A stretch of DNA of 64,000 nucleotides. It comes from Bacillus sp. X1(2014). Lineage in GTDB: Bacteria > Bacillota > Bacilli > Bacillales_B > DSM-18226. Below, piece after piece: positions 40,052 to 47,997 of the stretch (position 1 is the stretch's first letter; each line of letters begins with the position of its first letter). The notes under the pieces are model-generated. The model had not been told where the DNA came from and ran no database searches. It saw only the letters and a program-made list of their open reading frames with translations. The stretch is taken from contig NZ_VEED01000001.1 in assembly GCF_007678255.1 (NCBI RefSeq), forward strand, positions 1 to 64,000, written 5' to 3'. The translations under genes were made by a program, and so were the position numbers.

Positions 40052-40864
40052 TTATGGACTTGGCCGATGAAACAGCCCCATTACTTCAATCGTTTCTGTA
40101 ATATTAACAAAGGCACGTGAATCGACTTCCGTGATTAAGTTTTTCACTTCATTAAGTTCGTATCTGGAAATGACTGTTATCAATACATTCCGCTGGTTAT
40201 TTGAGTATCCGCCAACACCGTCCAATACAGTTAAGCCTCGATACAAATTTTTTAGTAAATGATTCCTCATCTCTTCGCCTTTATCTGTAATGATCATTAG
40301 AGTTAATTTTGCATGATCCGTATAGATTGCATCGACTACTTTACCTGTCACAAAAATGGATACTAAGGTATAAAGTGCAGAATCCCAATCAAACAAAAAT
40401 CCACTGATCATAATAACTACCGCATTCATGCCTGAAAGTAAAGTACCAATTGGAAAATCCCTTTTTCTGGCTACGATCATGCCAATAATGTCAAATCCCC
40501 CAGTCGATCCGGAACAACGGAAAACTATTCCGACACCTAAGCCCGTTAACGCACCACCAAAAATAGATGAAAGAATTCTATCATCTGCGATAGCAAATAC
40601 GGGAATTACATACAGTCCTATCGAGATAACAATAACCGAAAAGATCGAATTCACGATAAATCTTTTTCCTAACATTTTATATCCAATAATTAACAAAGGG
40701 AAATTTAGCAGAAAATTTGCCACTCCAGTATTCACCGGTGAGATCATCCCTAATATCATTGAAATTCCACTTAATCCACTGCTCAATACTTCATGTGGGA
40801 TTAAGAAAAGGTTAAACGCAACCACAATAATTAGAGATCCCAACATCATTCCAACAATCTGCAT
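40052..40864 (-). CDS. YitT family protein with DUF2179 domain
   Basis: 270 aa, third YitT paralogue in the window. Membrane half: LIPHEVLSSGLSGISMIL and RCSGSTGGFDIIGMIVAR. DUF2179 half: HAKLTLMIITDKGEEMRNH, RGLTVLDGVGGYSNNQRN, VNITETIEVMG. The ATG at 40864 has TAGGAGG upstream; the frame extends ten codons further (MPVGIRRIFT) without support. The function of the family is unsettled. Not in an operon. Confidence 0.87.
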   Translation of the reverse strand: MQIVGMMLGSLIIVVAFNLFLIPHEVLSSGLSGISMILGMISPVNTGVANFLLNFPLLIIGYKMLGKRFIVNSIFSVIVISIGLYVIPVFAIADDRILSSIFGGALTGLGVGIVFRCSGSTGGFDIIGMIVARKRDFPIGTLLSGMNAVVIMISGFLFDWDSALYTLVSIFVTGKVVDAIYTDHAKLTLMIITDKGEEMRNHLLKNLYRGLTVLDGVGGYSNNQRNVLITVISRYELNEVKNLITEVDSRAFVNITETIEVMGLFHRPSP

Positions 40865-40999
40865 GGTAAAAATCCTCCTAATACCAACAGGCATTAATTC
40901 TTTTTAAAAATAATACTCGATACTCTCACTTAAAGTAAAATAAAAAATTTATTTTAATAAAATAAATTATCTGTATAATGATAATTAGAAGATTGCATA

Positions 41000-41027
41000 T
41001 TGACAATTCTATAAAAACTCCTATACT
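41000..41027 (+). promoter_or_regulatory. Promoter of the lysine-riboswitch transcript
   Basis: TTGACA (41000-41005), 16 bp, TATACT (41022-41027). Confidence 0.8.
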
Positions 41028-41070
41028 ATATTAGTATATTTAATTTCATATGATAAATCCTCATCAAACC

Positions 41071-41236
41071 GATGAGGTAGAGGTCGCGGTTTTTATTAGT
41101 AAAGAGGACGAGATGTGAGAGACATCCATGACTCTGCTTGAAAGGAAAAGCTGCCGAAGTGTACTTTTAACTCTTCAAAAAGTATGCTGGGTCTGTCTTC
41201 AAATAGGAACAGAACTGTCACGATTATTTCTACCAG
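41071..41236 (+). promoter_or_regulatory. Lysine riboswitch (L box)
   Basis: It has the conserved L-box blocks in order: GGTAGAGGTCGCG (P1 5' side, 41076 on), ATTAGTAAAGAGG, GAAAGGAAAAGCTGCCGAAG, and GCTGGGTC. P1 closes by pairing GGTAGA (41076-41081) with TCTACC (41229-41234). It is followed by a strong terminator at 41285-41317, so lysine binding should stop transcription before the permease gene. Confidence 0.93.
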
Positions 41237-41284
41237 TTAATCGTGTTGAGCTATCTTTCGGAAGGTATGATGCGGGGTATTGAC

Positions 41285-41317
41285 AATGCCATCGATTATT
41301 CCTCGATGGCATTTTTT
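41285..41317 (+). terminator. Riboswitch-controlled terminator
   Basis: AATGCCATCGA and TCGATGGCATT around TTATTCC, then TTTTTT. It is the expression platform of the lysine riboswitch. Confidence 0.88.
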
Positions 41318-41366
41318 GTATTCCAAACTCCTTCTCGAAAAAAAGAAGAAAAGAGGAGTCAAGACT

Positions 41367-42848
41367 ATGCAAACAGCTAGAGTATTAAAAGAGTCTGAAT
41401 ATACAAGTGATTTAACAATACAAAAAGCCCCATCGGAATTAAAAAGAGGGTTAAAATCTCGTCATCTCACCATGATTTCCCTTGGCGGAACGATTGGAAC
41501 AGGACTTTTTCTTGCCAGCGGCGGCGCCATCCATAGTGCAGGACCTGGCGGAGCCATTTTATCCTATCTTGTTATTGGTGTGATGGTTTTCTTTTTGATG
41601 CAAGGTTTAGCTGAAATGGGTGCCTATATGCCCGTTGCAGGAAGCTTTAGTACGTACGCCACTAAATTTGTCGACCCATCCCTTGGCTTTGCGCTTGGCT
41701 GGAACTATTGGTATAACTGGGCAATTACAATTGCTGCAGAATTAGCAGCTGTAACGATGATCATGAAATTTTGGTTTCCAGATACACCGTCATTTATTTG
41801 GAGTGGTATCTTTTTAGTGATTATGTTTCTCTTAAACTACCTTTCTGTCAAAGGTTTTGGAGAGGCAGAATATTGGTTTTCCTTAATCAAAGTGGTAACC
41901 GTTATTATTTTTGTTGTAACTGGGACGTTAATGATTTTCGGTATCATGGGTAACGAAGCACCTGGCTTCAAAAACTTCACGATTGGTGATGCTCCATTCC
42001 ACGGTGGGTTTTTATCGATGCTAGGCATCTTTATGGCTGCAGGCTTTTCCTTTCAAGGAACAGAACTTTTGGGTGTGGCAGCTGGTGAGACAGAGGATCC
42101 AAAGAAAGCCATCCCACGTGCAGTAAAACAAGTGTTTTGGCGTATTTTATTATTTTATATATTGGCGATTTTAGTCATAGGTCTTCTTATTCCTTATACA
42201 AACGACAATTTAGCAAATGGCGATGTTACTGTGAGCCCCTTTACTTTGGTTTTCCAAAAGGCAGGAATTGCTTTCGCTGCATCAATCATGAATGCAGTAA
42301 TCTTAACTGCAGTTTTATCGGCAGGAAATTCTGGAATGTATGCATCCACCCGGATGCTTTGGGATCTAGCCCGCCAAGGTAAAGCCCCAAAATTTCTTGG
42401 TAAATTAAACAAAAGAGGCGTCCCAGTTAATGCGTTATTTGCAACAACCTTAGTGGGGACACTTGCTTTCCTTGCTTCATTCTTTGGTGACGGAACAGTA
42501 TATGTCTGGTTATTAAATGCTTCCGGGATGTCTGGCTTTATCGCTTGGCTAGGGATTGCAGTATGTCATTATCGTTTCCGAAAGGCATTTATTGCCCAAG
42601 GTAAAGATTTAAGCTTATTACCATATAAATCAAAACTTTTCCCATTTGGTCCAATCTTTGCTTTTCTTGTATGTGGATTTGTTGTCTTAGGACAAAACTA
42701 TTCAGCATTCATGGGTGATCATATCGATTGGAATGGAGTATTAGTCTCCTACATCGGCCTGCCATTATTCTTACTTGTATGGCTAGGATATAAATTCACT
42801 AAGAAAACTAAGATAATTCCTTTAAAGGAATGTGACTTAAACCATTAA
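41367..42848 (+). CDS. lysP: Lysine-specific permease (APC family)
   Basis: 493 aa, 12 membrane segments. The AAT/APC signature SLGGTIGTGLFLASGGAI is at the first segment, followed by GLAEMGAYMPVAGSF, AAGFSFQGTELLGVAAGE and SAGNSGMYASTRMLWDLAR. It takes up an amino acid with protons; the lysine riboswitch directly upstream points to lysine, as for LysP. The ATG at 41367 has AAGAGGAGTC upstream. The frame also opens at a TTG 29 codons earlier inside the terminator, which is not a plausible start. Two terminators follow. Confidence 0.92.
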   Translation: MQTARVLKESEYTSDLTIQKAPSELKRGLKSRHLTMISLGGTIGTGLFLASGGAIHSAGPGGAILSYLVIGVMVFFLMQGLAEMGAYMPVAGSFSTYATKFVDPSLGFALGWNYWYNWAITIAAELAAVTMIMKFWFPDTPSFIWSGIFLVIMFLLNYLSVKGFGEAEYWFSLIKVVTVIIFVVTGTLMIFGIMGNEAPGFKNFTIGDAPFHGGFLSMLGIFMAAGFSFQGTELLGVAAGETEDPKKAIPRAVKQVFWRILLFYILAILVIGLLIPYTNDNLANGDVTVSPFTLVFQKAGIAFAASIMNAVILTAVLSAGNSGMYASTRMLWDLARQGKAPKFLGKLNKRGVPVNALFATTLVGTLAFLASFFGDGTVYVWLLNASGMSGFIAWLGIAVCHYRFRKAFIAQGKDLSLLPYKSKLFPFGPIFAFLVCGFVVLGQNYSAFMGDHIDWNGVLVSYIGLPLFLLVWLGYKFTKKTKIIPLKECDLNH

Positions 42849-42857
42849 TTCCAATAG

Positions 42858-42889
42858 AAATAGTACGCAAAAATGCGTACTATTTTTTT
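42858..42889 (+). terminator. Terminator of lysP
   Basis: ATAGTACGC-AAAAAT-GCGTACTAT then TTTTTT. Confidence 0.9.
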
Positions 42890-42894
42890 GAAAC

Positions 42895-42926
42895 AAAAAA
42901 CAGACTCTATGTTGAGTCTGTTTTTT
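42895..42926. terminator. Terminator of the XRE gene
   Basis: AAAAACAGACTC-TATGTT-GAGTCTGTTTTT, bidirectional, directly after the XRE stop on the minus strand. Confidence 0.9.
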
Positions 42927-42932
42927 ATGCTT

Positions 42933-43157
42933 CTATGCTTCTTTCTCCTCTGAAGACCAAATATATAAATCTTCAATCCGGCAATTCAATTCTTTGGAAA
43001 TGGTCATTGCAGTATTTAAGTTCATTACTTTCTTTGACAAGTAGTCGTTGAGTTGAGTTTGAGGAATATTAGTTTTCCTTTCCAAACTTTCCAAGTCCAT
43101 ACCGTTTTTGGATAGTAATTCTTTGAGGTTACTTTTTCTTGCCTTATAATTTGTCAA
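42933..43157 (-). CDS. Small XRE-type DNA-binding protein
   Basis: 74 aa made up of a single Cro/C1-type HTH: LKELLSKNGMDLESLERKT, NIPQTQLNDYLSKKVMN, LNTAMTISKELNCRIEDLY. The ending EDLYIWSSEEKEA is typical of stand-alone XRE proteins such as YozG/YonR-like regulators. No partner gene is adjacent. RBS GAGGTGTCATT before the ATG (AGGTG). Targets unknown. Confidence 0.82.
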   Translation of the reverse strand: MTNYKARKSNLKELLSKNGMDLESLERKTNIPQTQLNDYLSKKVMNLNTAMTISKELNCRIEDLYIWSSEEKEA

Positions 43158-43315
43158 AATGACACCTCACTTTCATTAAAGCATAACACATTACGTCTTG
43201 TTTTGAAAGGAAGTCGGCTTTAAGGTTTCAATCGGGGTTAATTATCCAATAAGATAGCAATGGGTTTAAGGATTTTATGATATACTAAATAAGGAATAGG
43301 TAAAGGGGTGTTAAA

Positions 43316-43489
43316 TTGAAAAACTCAACCAATCTATACAAAAACGGACAATCAGTAAATATTATTGAAACTGGCGAAGTCGTCACCATTCTAAAATCAC
43401 AATATGTAAAAAACATGAAAAGATACTCTTATATTGTTAAGGAACACCCGGAAACATTCTTTTTCGAAGAGGAATTAAAGGACCAATAA
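43316..43489 (+). CDS. Small hypothetical protein (57 aa)
   Basis: TTG start with AAAGGGG about 9 nt upstream. The peptide begins MKNSTNLYKNGQSVNIIE, contains ETGEVVTILKSQYVKN, and ends HPETFFFEEELKDQ. The alternating beta-type pattern (VNIIETGEVVTIL, YSYIVKEHPETFFF) looks like a small beta-barrel rather than random sequence. It has an extended -10 (TGATATACT, 43278-43286) and its own terminator. Family not recognised. Confidence 0.6.
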   Translation: MKNSTNLYKNGQSVNIIETGEVVTILKSQYVKNMKRYSYIVKEHPETFFFEEELKDQ

Positions 43490-43494
43490 TAATC

Positions 43495-43535
43495 AAAAAA
43501 GAGAAGACCAGTTCGAAACTGGTCTTCTCTTTTTA
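43495..43535. terminator. Bidirectional terminator
   Basis: AAAGAGAAGACCAGT-TCGAA-ACTGGTCTTCTCTTT between the 57-aa gene and asnS; perfect 15-bp stem. Confidence 0.92.
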
Positions 43536-43536
43536 T

Positions 43537-44928
43537 TTAAAACTCAGCATTCCCTGTTGTTCTTGGGAACGGAATTACGTCTCTAATATTAGTCATTCCT
43601 GTTAGATACATAATTAAACGCTCAAAACCAATACCATAACCTGAATGCTTCGTGCCGCCATACTTCCTTAATTCCAGGTACCACCAGTAATCTTCTTCAG
43701 TCATGCCAAGTTCATTTATTTTTCCTGCTAGGATTTCTTCACGTTCTTCACGCTGACTGCCACCAATCAATTCACCAATTCCCGGTACTAATAAATCTGT
43801 TGCAGCAACTGTTTTGTTGTCTTCATTTAGTCTCATATAGAAAGCTTTGATTTCTTTTGGATAATCAGTAACAAATACAGGTCGTTTAAATACCTTTTCA
43901 CTTAAATAGCGTTCATGCTCGGTTTGCAAGTCAAGACCCCATTCAACTGGATAAGAAAACGTTTCACCGGACTCCCGTAAAATATCAATTGCTTCCGTAT
44001 AGGTCACACGGCCAAAGTCCGCCGTATAGGCATTATTTAAACGGTCTAGTAAACCTTTTTCAATAAAGCTGTTAAAGAAATTCATTTCTTCTGGAGCCTG
44101 CTCTAATACATAGCCAATTACAAATTTCACCATTTCTTCAGCTAAATCCATAATATCTGGCAGTTCAGCAAAGGCAACTTCAGGCTCAACCATCCAAAAT
44201 TCCGCCGCATGTCTTGCAGTATTAGAGTTTTCTGCTCTAAATGTTGGGCCAAAGGTGTAGACATTTCGGAATGCCAAAGCAAACGCCTCAGCCGACAACT
44301 GCCCGCTTACTGTCAAATTGGTTTCTTTGTTAAAGAAATCCTTGCTAAGATCCGTTTTGCCCTCTTCATTTTTTGGAAGATTGTCCATATCTAAGGTAGT
44401 TACTCGGAACATTTCCCCCGCACCTTCAGTGTCACTACCGGTAATAATTGGCGAATGAACATACACAAACCCTTTATCTTGGAAAAATTTATGGAGCGCA
44501 TAGGATGCAAGCGATCTTACACGAAAAACGGCTGAAAACGTATTTGTCCTTGGTCGTAAATGAGCAATTGTTCGTAAGTATTCAAACGAATGCTTCTTCT
44601 TTTGCAATGGATAATCCACATTTGACGTACCTTCAATCACAATGTCAGTTGCTTTAATTTCAAAAGGCTGCTTTGCTTGTGGAGTATGAATAAAATCCCC
44701 TTTCACCCTAATAGATGAGCTGATTGGGAGTTTGGCAATTTCCTTAAAGTTCGCTAACTGTTCTTCAAATACAATCTGTACACCTTTAAAAAAGCTGCCA
44801 TCATTTAATTCGATGAAACCAAAAGTTTTGGAATCACGAATGGTACGAATCCAGCCAGATAATTCTACCTTTTGATCAATATAGCTTTCGGTATTTCTGT
44901 ATAAGTCCTTGATTAAGGCCTGTTTCAT
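43537..44928 (-). CDS. asnS: Asparaginyl-tRNA synthetase
   Basis: 463 aa class IIb synthetase. N-terminal OB-fold anticodon domain: [21 protein letters not shown]. Motif 2 [21 protein letters not shown], motif 3 [17 protein letters not shown]; the ending [12 protein letters not shown] is typical of AsnRS (ending in PRTxGxxEF). The length matches the longer AsnRS type (E. coli 466 aa) rather than the 430-aa B. subtilis enzyme, so it may be an additional or replacing copy. A hairpin with a T run sits in its short leader. Confidence 0.93.
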   Translation of the reverse strand: MKQALIKDLYRNTESYIDQKVELSGWIRTIRDSKTFGFIELNDGSFFKGVQIVFEEQLANFKEIAKLPISSSIRVKGDFIHTPQAKQPFEIKATDIVIEGTSNVDYPLQKKKHSFEYLRTIAHLRPRTNTFSAVFRVRSLASYALHKFFQDKGFVYVHSPIITGSDTEGAGEMFRVTTLDMDNLPKNEEGKTDLSKDFFNKETNLTVSGQLSAEAFALAFRNVYTFGPTFRAENSNTARHAAEFWMVEPEVAFAELPDIMDLAEEMVKFVIGYVLEQAPEEMNFFNSFIEKGLLDRLNNAYTADFGRVTYTEAIDILRESGETFSYPVEWGLDLQTEHERYLSEKVFKRPVFVTDYPKEIKAFYMRLNEDNKTVAATDLLVPGIGELIGGSQREEREEILAGKINELGMTEEDYWWYLELRKYGGTKHSGYGIGFERLIMYLTGMTNIRDVIPFPRTTGNAEF

Positions 44929-44957
44929 TGATTTTCCTCCTAAATCTTATGTAAAAA

Positions 44958-44992
44958 GGTAAAAACCTTCCATCCCGATTGGGACGAAAGGT
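44958..44992 (-). terminator. Attenuator-like hairpin in the asnS leader
   Basis: On the minus strand ACCTTTCGTCCC-AATC-GGGATGGAAGGT is followed by TTTTTACC. It lies between the promoter and the asnS start. There is no room for a complete T-box upstream. Confidence 0.6.
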
Positions 44993-45031
44993 AATATTCC
45001 ACAATACTTTCATCGTTTCTTTTATCCCTTC

Positions 45032-45066
45032 AATATTATATAAAAATCATATCAAATTAGCAATAT
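45032..45066 (-). promoter_or_regulatory. Promoter of asnS
   Basis: On the minus strand TTGCTA, 17 bp (ATTTGATATGATTTTTA), TATAAT. Transcription from here gives a leader of only about 100 nt. Confidence 0.65.
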
Positions 45067-45098
45067 TCAACAAGATTTCCGTTTTAAAAGTAATTTTT

Positions 45099-45980
45099 TC
45101 AGCTCGTTGTCGATTCTTTTGAAAACTTGGATTTCTGTCCAGTAAATTGTACATTCAGCCATTCTATCCGGTCATAGAGGGCATCTTCACCGTTGGAAAA
45201 TAAATGATTCGTATCATACCAACTGATTTTTTTAGGCGTGCTGGCAGTTGAATACAAAGAGGCAGCTTGGTCTCGACTGATGTATTCATCATTTTCGGCA
45301 AATTGGAAAAAGATCGATGCTGGCGAAGCATTTTTAACATAATGAATCGCATCCAACTTCTTAAGACTCGATATAAAATATTCAAATCGTTCAGGAGGTA
45401 AAAAGCCACGAATTAGCATGGCTACTGGATGTTCACTTGTCATTTGCATCTCTGACACTTGCCCATATCCTGAGATCAGAATAAAAGTTTTTATGCGAGT
45501 ATCAATACCTGAAAGAATTCCACCCCACGCTGCCCCTATGCCTTGACCGACAAAAGCGATCTTGGAATTATCCACCTTTCCTAGCTCACTAAGCAATATG
45601 ACTCCCCTTTTTATATCCATTACTGTTTGAATGTATTTTTGAATATCTGCCATTTCTTCAATCGTTTTTGTAAACTCGTTCTTTCCTTGTAACTTTAAAT
45701 TTCCATTCCCTCTTAAGTATTGGGCTTCAATAAGCAGGGTAATATAGCCCTTGGTTGCTAGCATTTGGGCTTCACAGAAAAATGTTTTTCTATTTCCCTG
45801 ACTTGGGTGCATATAAATGACTGCAGGAAGAGGGCCTAGTTTATCAGGTATGAATAGATAGGCAGAAACCTCGCCTTTGGAAGGGCTTTCATATTTGACA
45901 TCATTAATGTGAAAACCATCTTTGGCAATTGATTTAACTACCTCAAATCCAGAAAGTTTTTCTTCCTTAAATTCAAACAT
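45099..45980 (-). CDS. Alpha/beta hydrolase (dienelactone hydrolase/acyl esterase-like)
   Basis: 293 aa. AVIYMHPSQGNRKTFFCEA corresponds to the oxyanion region of the fold, and the nucleophile elbow reads AFVGQGIGAAWGG. The usual GxSxG is thus GQGIG, with Gln where Ser, Cys or Asp is expected, so it may be catalytically altered. The acid and base would be near AENDEYI (Asp) and YDTNHLFS (His). It is soluble. The ATG at 45980 gives a sensible N-terminus (MFEFKEEKLSGFEVVKSI); the longer frame has no ribosome binding site. Role unknown. Confidence 0.75.
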   Translation of the reverse strand: MFEFKEEKLSGFEVVKSIAKDGFHINDVKYESPSKGEVSAYLFIPDKLGPLPAVIYMHPSQGNRKTFFCEAQMLATKGYITLLIEAQYLRGNGNLKLQGKNEFTKTIEEMADIQKYIQTVMDIKRGVILLSELGKVDNSKIAFVGQGIGAAWGGILSGIDTRIKTFILISGYGQVSEMQMTSEHPVAMLIRGFLPPERFEYFISSLKKLDAIHYVKNASPASIFFQFAENDEYISRDQAASLYSTASTPKKISWYDTNHLFSNGEDALYDRIEWLNVQFTGQKSKFSKESTTS

Positions 45981-46177
45981 TAACAACCGCCCCCGGGAAG
46001 ATTCTTTATTATAATTTATTTGAATTTTCAGATTAATAGACCGTGTATCCATGATTCTTATAAAAAAACATAATCTCTAAAGTTTTTTATAAATTTTCAG
46101 AATATTAGCAGGAAACACGTTGCTTCTCGTCGAAATAGTAAAAAAATGTTATTTTTGATTATAGAGGAGTGTTAATT

Positions 46178-46408
46178 GTGGATAAGGTAACATGCATTGC
46201 CTACCTATTATACAAGTCATCTAAGAATCAAGACATTAAAGAAAAAGCAATCCTTTTGTTAAACGGAGATGTATCCATACGAGATTTAAAAAGAAATGCG
46301 TCTATTCAGGCACATGTGGTCATCGCAGAATCACTACTGAAAAAAAACCAAATCGACAAAGATCAAGTTCAACTCTTTGCGGAGCAATTTATGTATTTGG
46401 AAGTATAA
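46178..46408 (+). CDS. Small hypothetical protein (76 aa)
   Basis: GTG start with GAGGAG 8 nt upstream. Soluble, helical: DKVTCIAYLLYKSSKNQDI, AILLLNGDVSIRDLKRN, ending VQLFAEQFMYLEV. It has no known domain. It lies between a divergent esterase gene and a convergent acetyltransferase gene and has no visible partner. Confidence 0.65.
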   Translation: MDKVTCIAYLLYKSSKNQDIKEKAILLLNGDVSIRDLKRNASIQAHVVIAESLLKKNQIDKDQVQLFAEQFMYLEV

Positions 46409-46422
46409 CTTCAAGTCAAAAG

Positions 46423-46887
46423 TTATTGTCCAATTTGTTTTTCATAACAAAAAATACCACTTCCATTTTTCATGGTTGCTGTATTATAATATGTAAATCC
46501 TAATGCTTCCCAAAAGCGTTGTGCTCGTTTGTTCTCTTTTAATACACCAATTCTAACGACTTTCTTACCTCGTTTCAGCATTTCATTTTCGTAGACTGCA
46601 AATGCCTGTGCACCGAACCCATATCCTTGATAATCACCATGCAGCAGTAATAGACCCAGCCACGGGTAATGGTCTTTCGGATTTTCTATTAAGTAATCAA
46701 TTATTCCTATATACGTGTCATCTAACTTAATAAAAGCACTATTTGTATTAGGATTTAAGAATTCTTCTTCCATGTCAGCAAGTGTCCTGGCCTCTTTACC
46801 ATTTTCAAAAATATTATATTTAGGATTCGAGTTAATCATCTCGAGTGCGATATATAACGTTTCTTTTTTAACCTCTTCAAAATACAT
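46423..46887 (-). CDS. GNAT family N-acetyltransferase
   Basis: 154 aa. The acetyl-CoA loop is LLLHGDYQGYGFGAQAFAVY (Q/RxxGxG/A type) and the C-terminal half has VRIGVLKENKRAQRFWEALGF then YNTATMKNG, both standard for GNAT enzymes. Substrate unknown (small molecule or protein N-terminus). Soluble; the ATG is preceded by GGAGG at about 12 nt. Confidence 0.85.
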   Translation of the reverse strand: MYFEEVKKETLYIALEMINSNPKYNIFENGKEARTLADMEEEFLNPNTNSAFIKLDDTYIGIIDYLIENPKDHYPWLGLLLLHGDYQGYGFGAQAFAVYENEMLKRGKKVVRIGVLKENKRAQRFWEALGFTYYNTATMKNGSGIFCYEKQIGQ

Positions 46888-47072
46888 TGAAATTAGAAAC
46901 CTCCATTTTATAGTTTTTCTAATATGATTATATCAAAACTAAATACTTTAGAAATGTATGTCGAACAATTCATGTCATAATTTTTCAAATTGTTAAATAC
47001 GTTTAATCGTTGTGTAATTTTTATTACATTACAAAACCAATTATTTTATTTATAGAAAAGGAGATTTTATTT

Positions 47073-47207
47073 ATGGTACAAGTAGAAGTAACAGTAACTC
47101 TCGAAGGAAAAAGCTATTTAACAAACGTCATCGCCAATCGTGAAACTCCAGAGGATGAAATATTCCAACTTGCATTAGAACAAGTTCAAAAACAATGGAA
47201 GAAATAA
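47073..47207 (+). CDS. BA3454 family stress response protein
   Basis: 44 aa: it starts MVQVEVTVTLEGKSYLTNVI and ends ALEQVQKQWKK. This matches the small BA3454-type protein of Bacillus, described as stress-related in B. anthracis. The ATG has AAAAGGAG about 9 nt upstream; the frame extends 21 codons earlier without support. It is followed immediately by a terminator. Confidence 0.82.
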   Translation: MVQVEVTVTLEGKSYLTNVIANRETPEDEIFQLALEQVQKQWKK

Positions 47208-47209
47208 TA

Positions 47210-47242
47210 AAAAACCCAGCAGATGTGATTCTGCTGGTTTTT
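47210..47242. terminator. Bidirectional terminator
   Basis: AAAACCCAGCAG-ATGTGATT-CTGCTGGTTTTT between the BA3454-type gene and the DUF2238 gene. Confidence 0.88.
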
Positions 47243-47255
47243 GATCCGTTTAGAT

Positions 47256-47876
47256 TTAATCTCTCGTTTCAATTTTTTGAAGCTGGCGTGTATGGATGAA
47301 ACGTAAAGTAATATAGGAAATAATACTACCAATTAACGCCAACAGCATGTCCCATTGGGTATCCCAGACATCCCCTTGCGTTCCAAGGAATGCCTCAGCT
47401 GCTTCTCCAGTCAACAAAGCCACAGTGAATTCAACTAATTCATAGGTTGCACTAATGGCTAAACATATGCAGATCACCGTAACGGGCAGCCATTTAGAAT
47501 CGGTCAACGGAGAAGTTCTTATCAATAATTCACGGATAATGATCGCTGGAATAAACCCTTGAGCAAAGTGGCCAAGACGGTCATAATAATTACGATCCAA
47601 GTCCCAAATATCTCTAAACCAATTAAACAACGGCATTTCTGCATATGTATAGTGACCGCCAATAAATAAGATTGAAGCATGAACAAGGACTAAAAAATAA
47701 ACAAGTGTTGTAAATTGAAAGAAACGATAGGTTAATAATAAGATAAATACACCAATAAGTGCCGGAATCACCTCTAGCCACCACGTGAAACGATCATGCG
47801 GATGAATTGCCGACCAAATAAGGACAATAGAAAAAAGTAGAATGAAAAGAATAAGACTTCGATGTTCCTTTAGCAA
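47256..47876 (-). CDS. DUF2238 family membrane protein (YjdF-like)
   Basis: 206 aa with six membrane segments. Conserved polar motifs between them: HASILFIGGHYTYAEMPLF, NYYDRLGHFAQGFIPAII, ATYELVEFTVAL and GTQGDVWDTQWDMLLALIG. The acidic and histidine residues in these loops are the family signature. Function unknown. Start TTG with ACGAGG upstream. It is the only gene between the terminators at 47210 and 47951. Confidence 0.85.
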   Translation of the reverse strand: MLKEHRSLILFILLFSIVLIWSAIHPHDRFTWWLEVIPALIGVFILLLTYRFFQFTTLVYFLVLVHASILFIGGHYTYAEMPLFNWFRDIWDLDRNYYDRLGHFAQGFIPAIIIRELLIRTSPLTDSKWLPVTVICICLAISATYELVEFTVALLTGEAAEAFLGTQGDVWDTQWDMLLALIGSIISYITLRFIHTRQLQKIETRD

Positions 47877-47950
47877 GTGTATACCTCGTTTCCTAGTTTG
47901 TTGTAGATAGCATGTATAAAAGGTGGTAAGAAAATACTTTTATATGAACT

Positions 47951-47993
47951 AAAAGAAACTGTATGTTTCTACAACGAGACATACAGTTTCTTT
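47951..47993 (-). terminator. Terminator of helD
   Basis: AAAGAAACTGTATGT and ACATACAGTTTCTTT, a 15-bp perfect stem right after the helD stop. Confidence 0.85.
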
Positions 47994-47997
47994 ATTG

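Noticed and set aside
44929..45098. T-box riboswitch ahead of asnS
   Set aside because: The promoter leaves only about 100 nt of leader; no specifier stem and no T-box sequence (TGGNACCGCG) were found, only a terminator-like hairpin.
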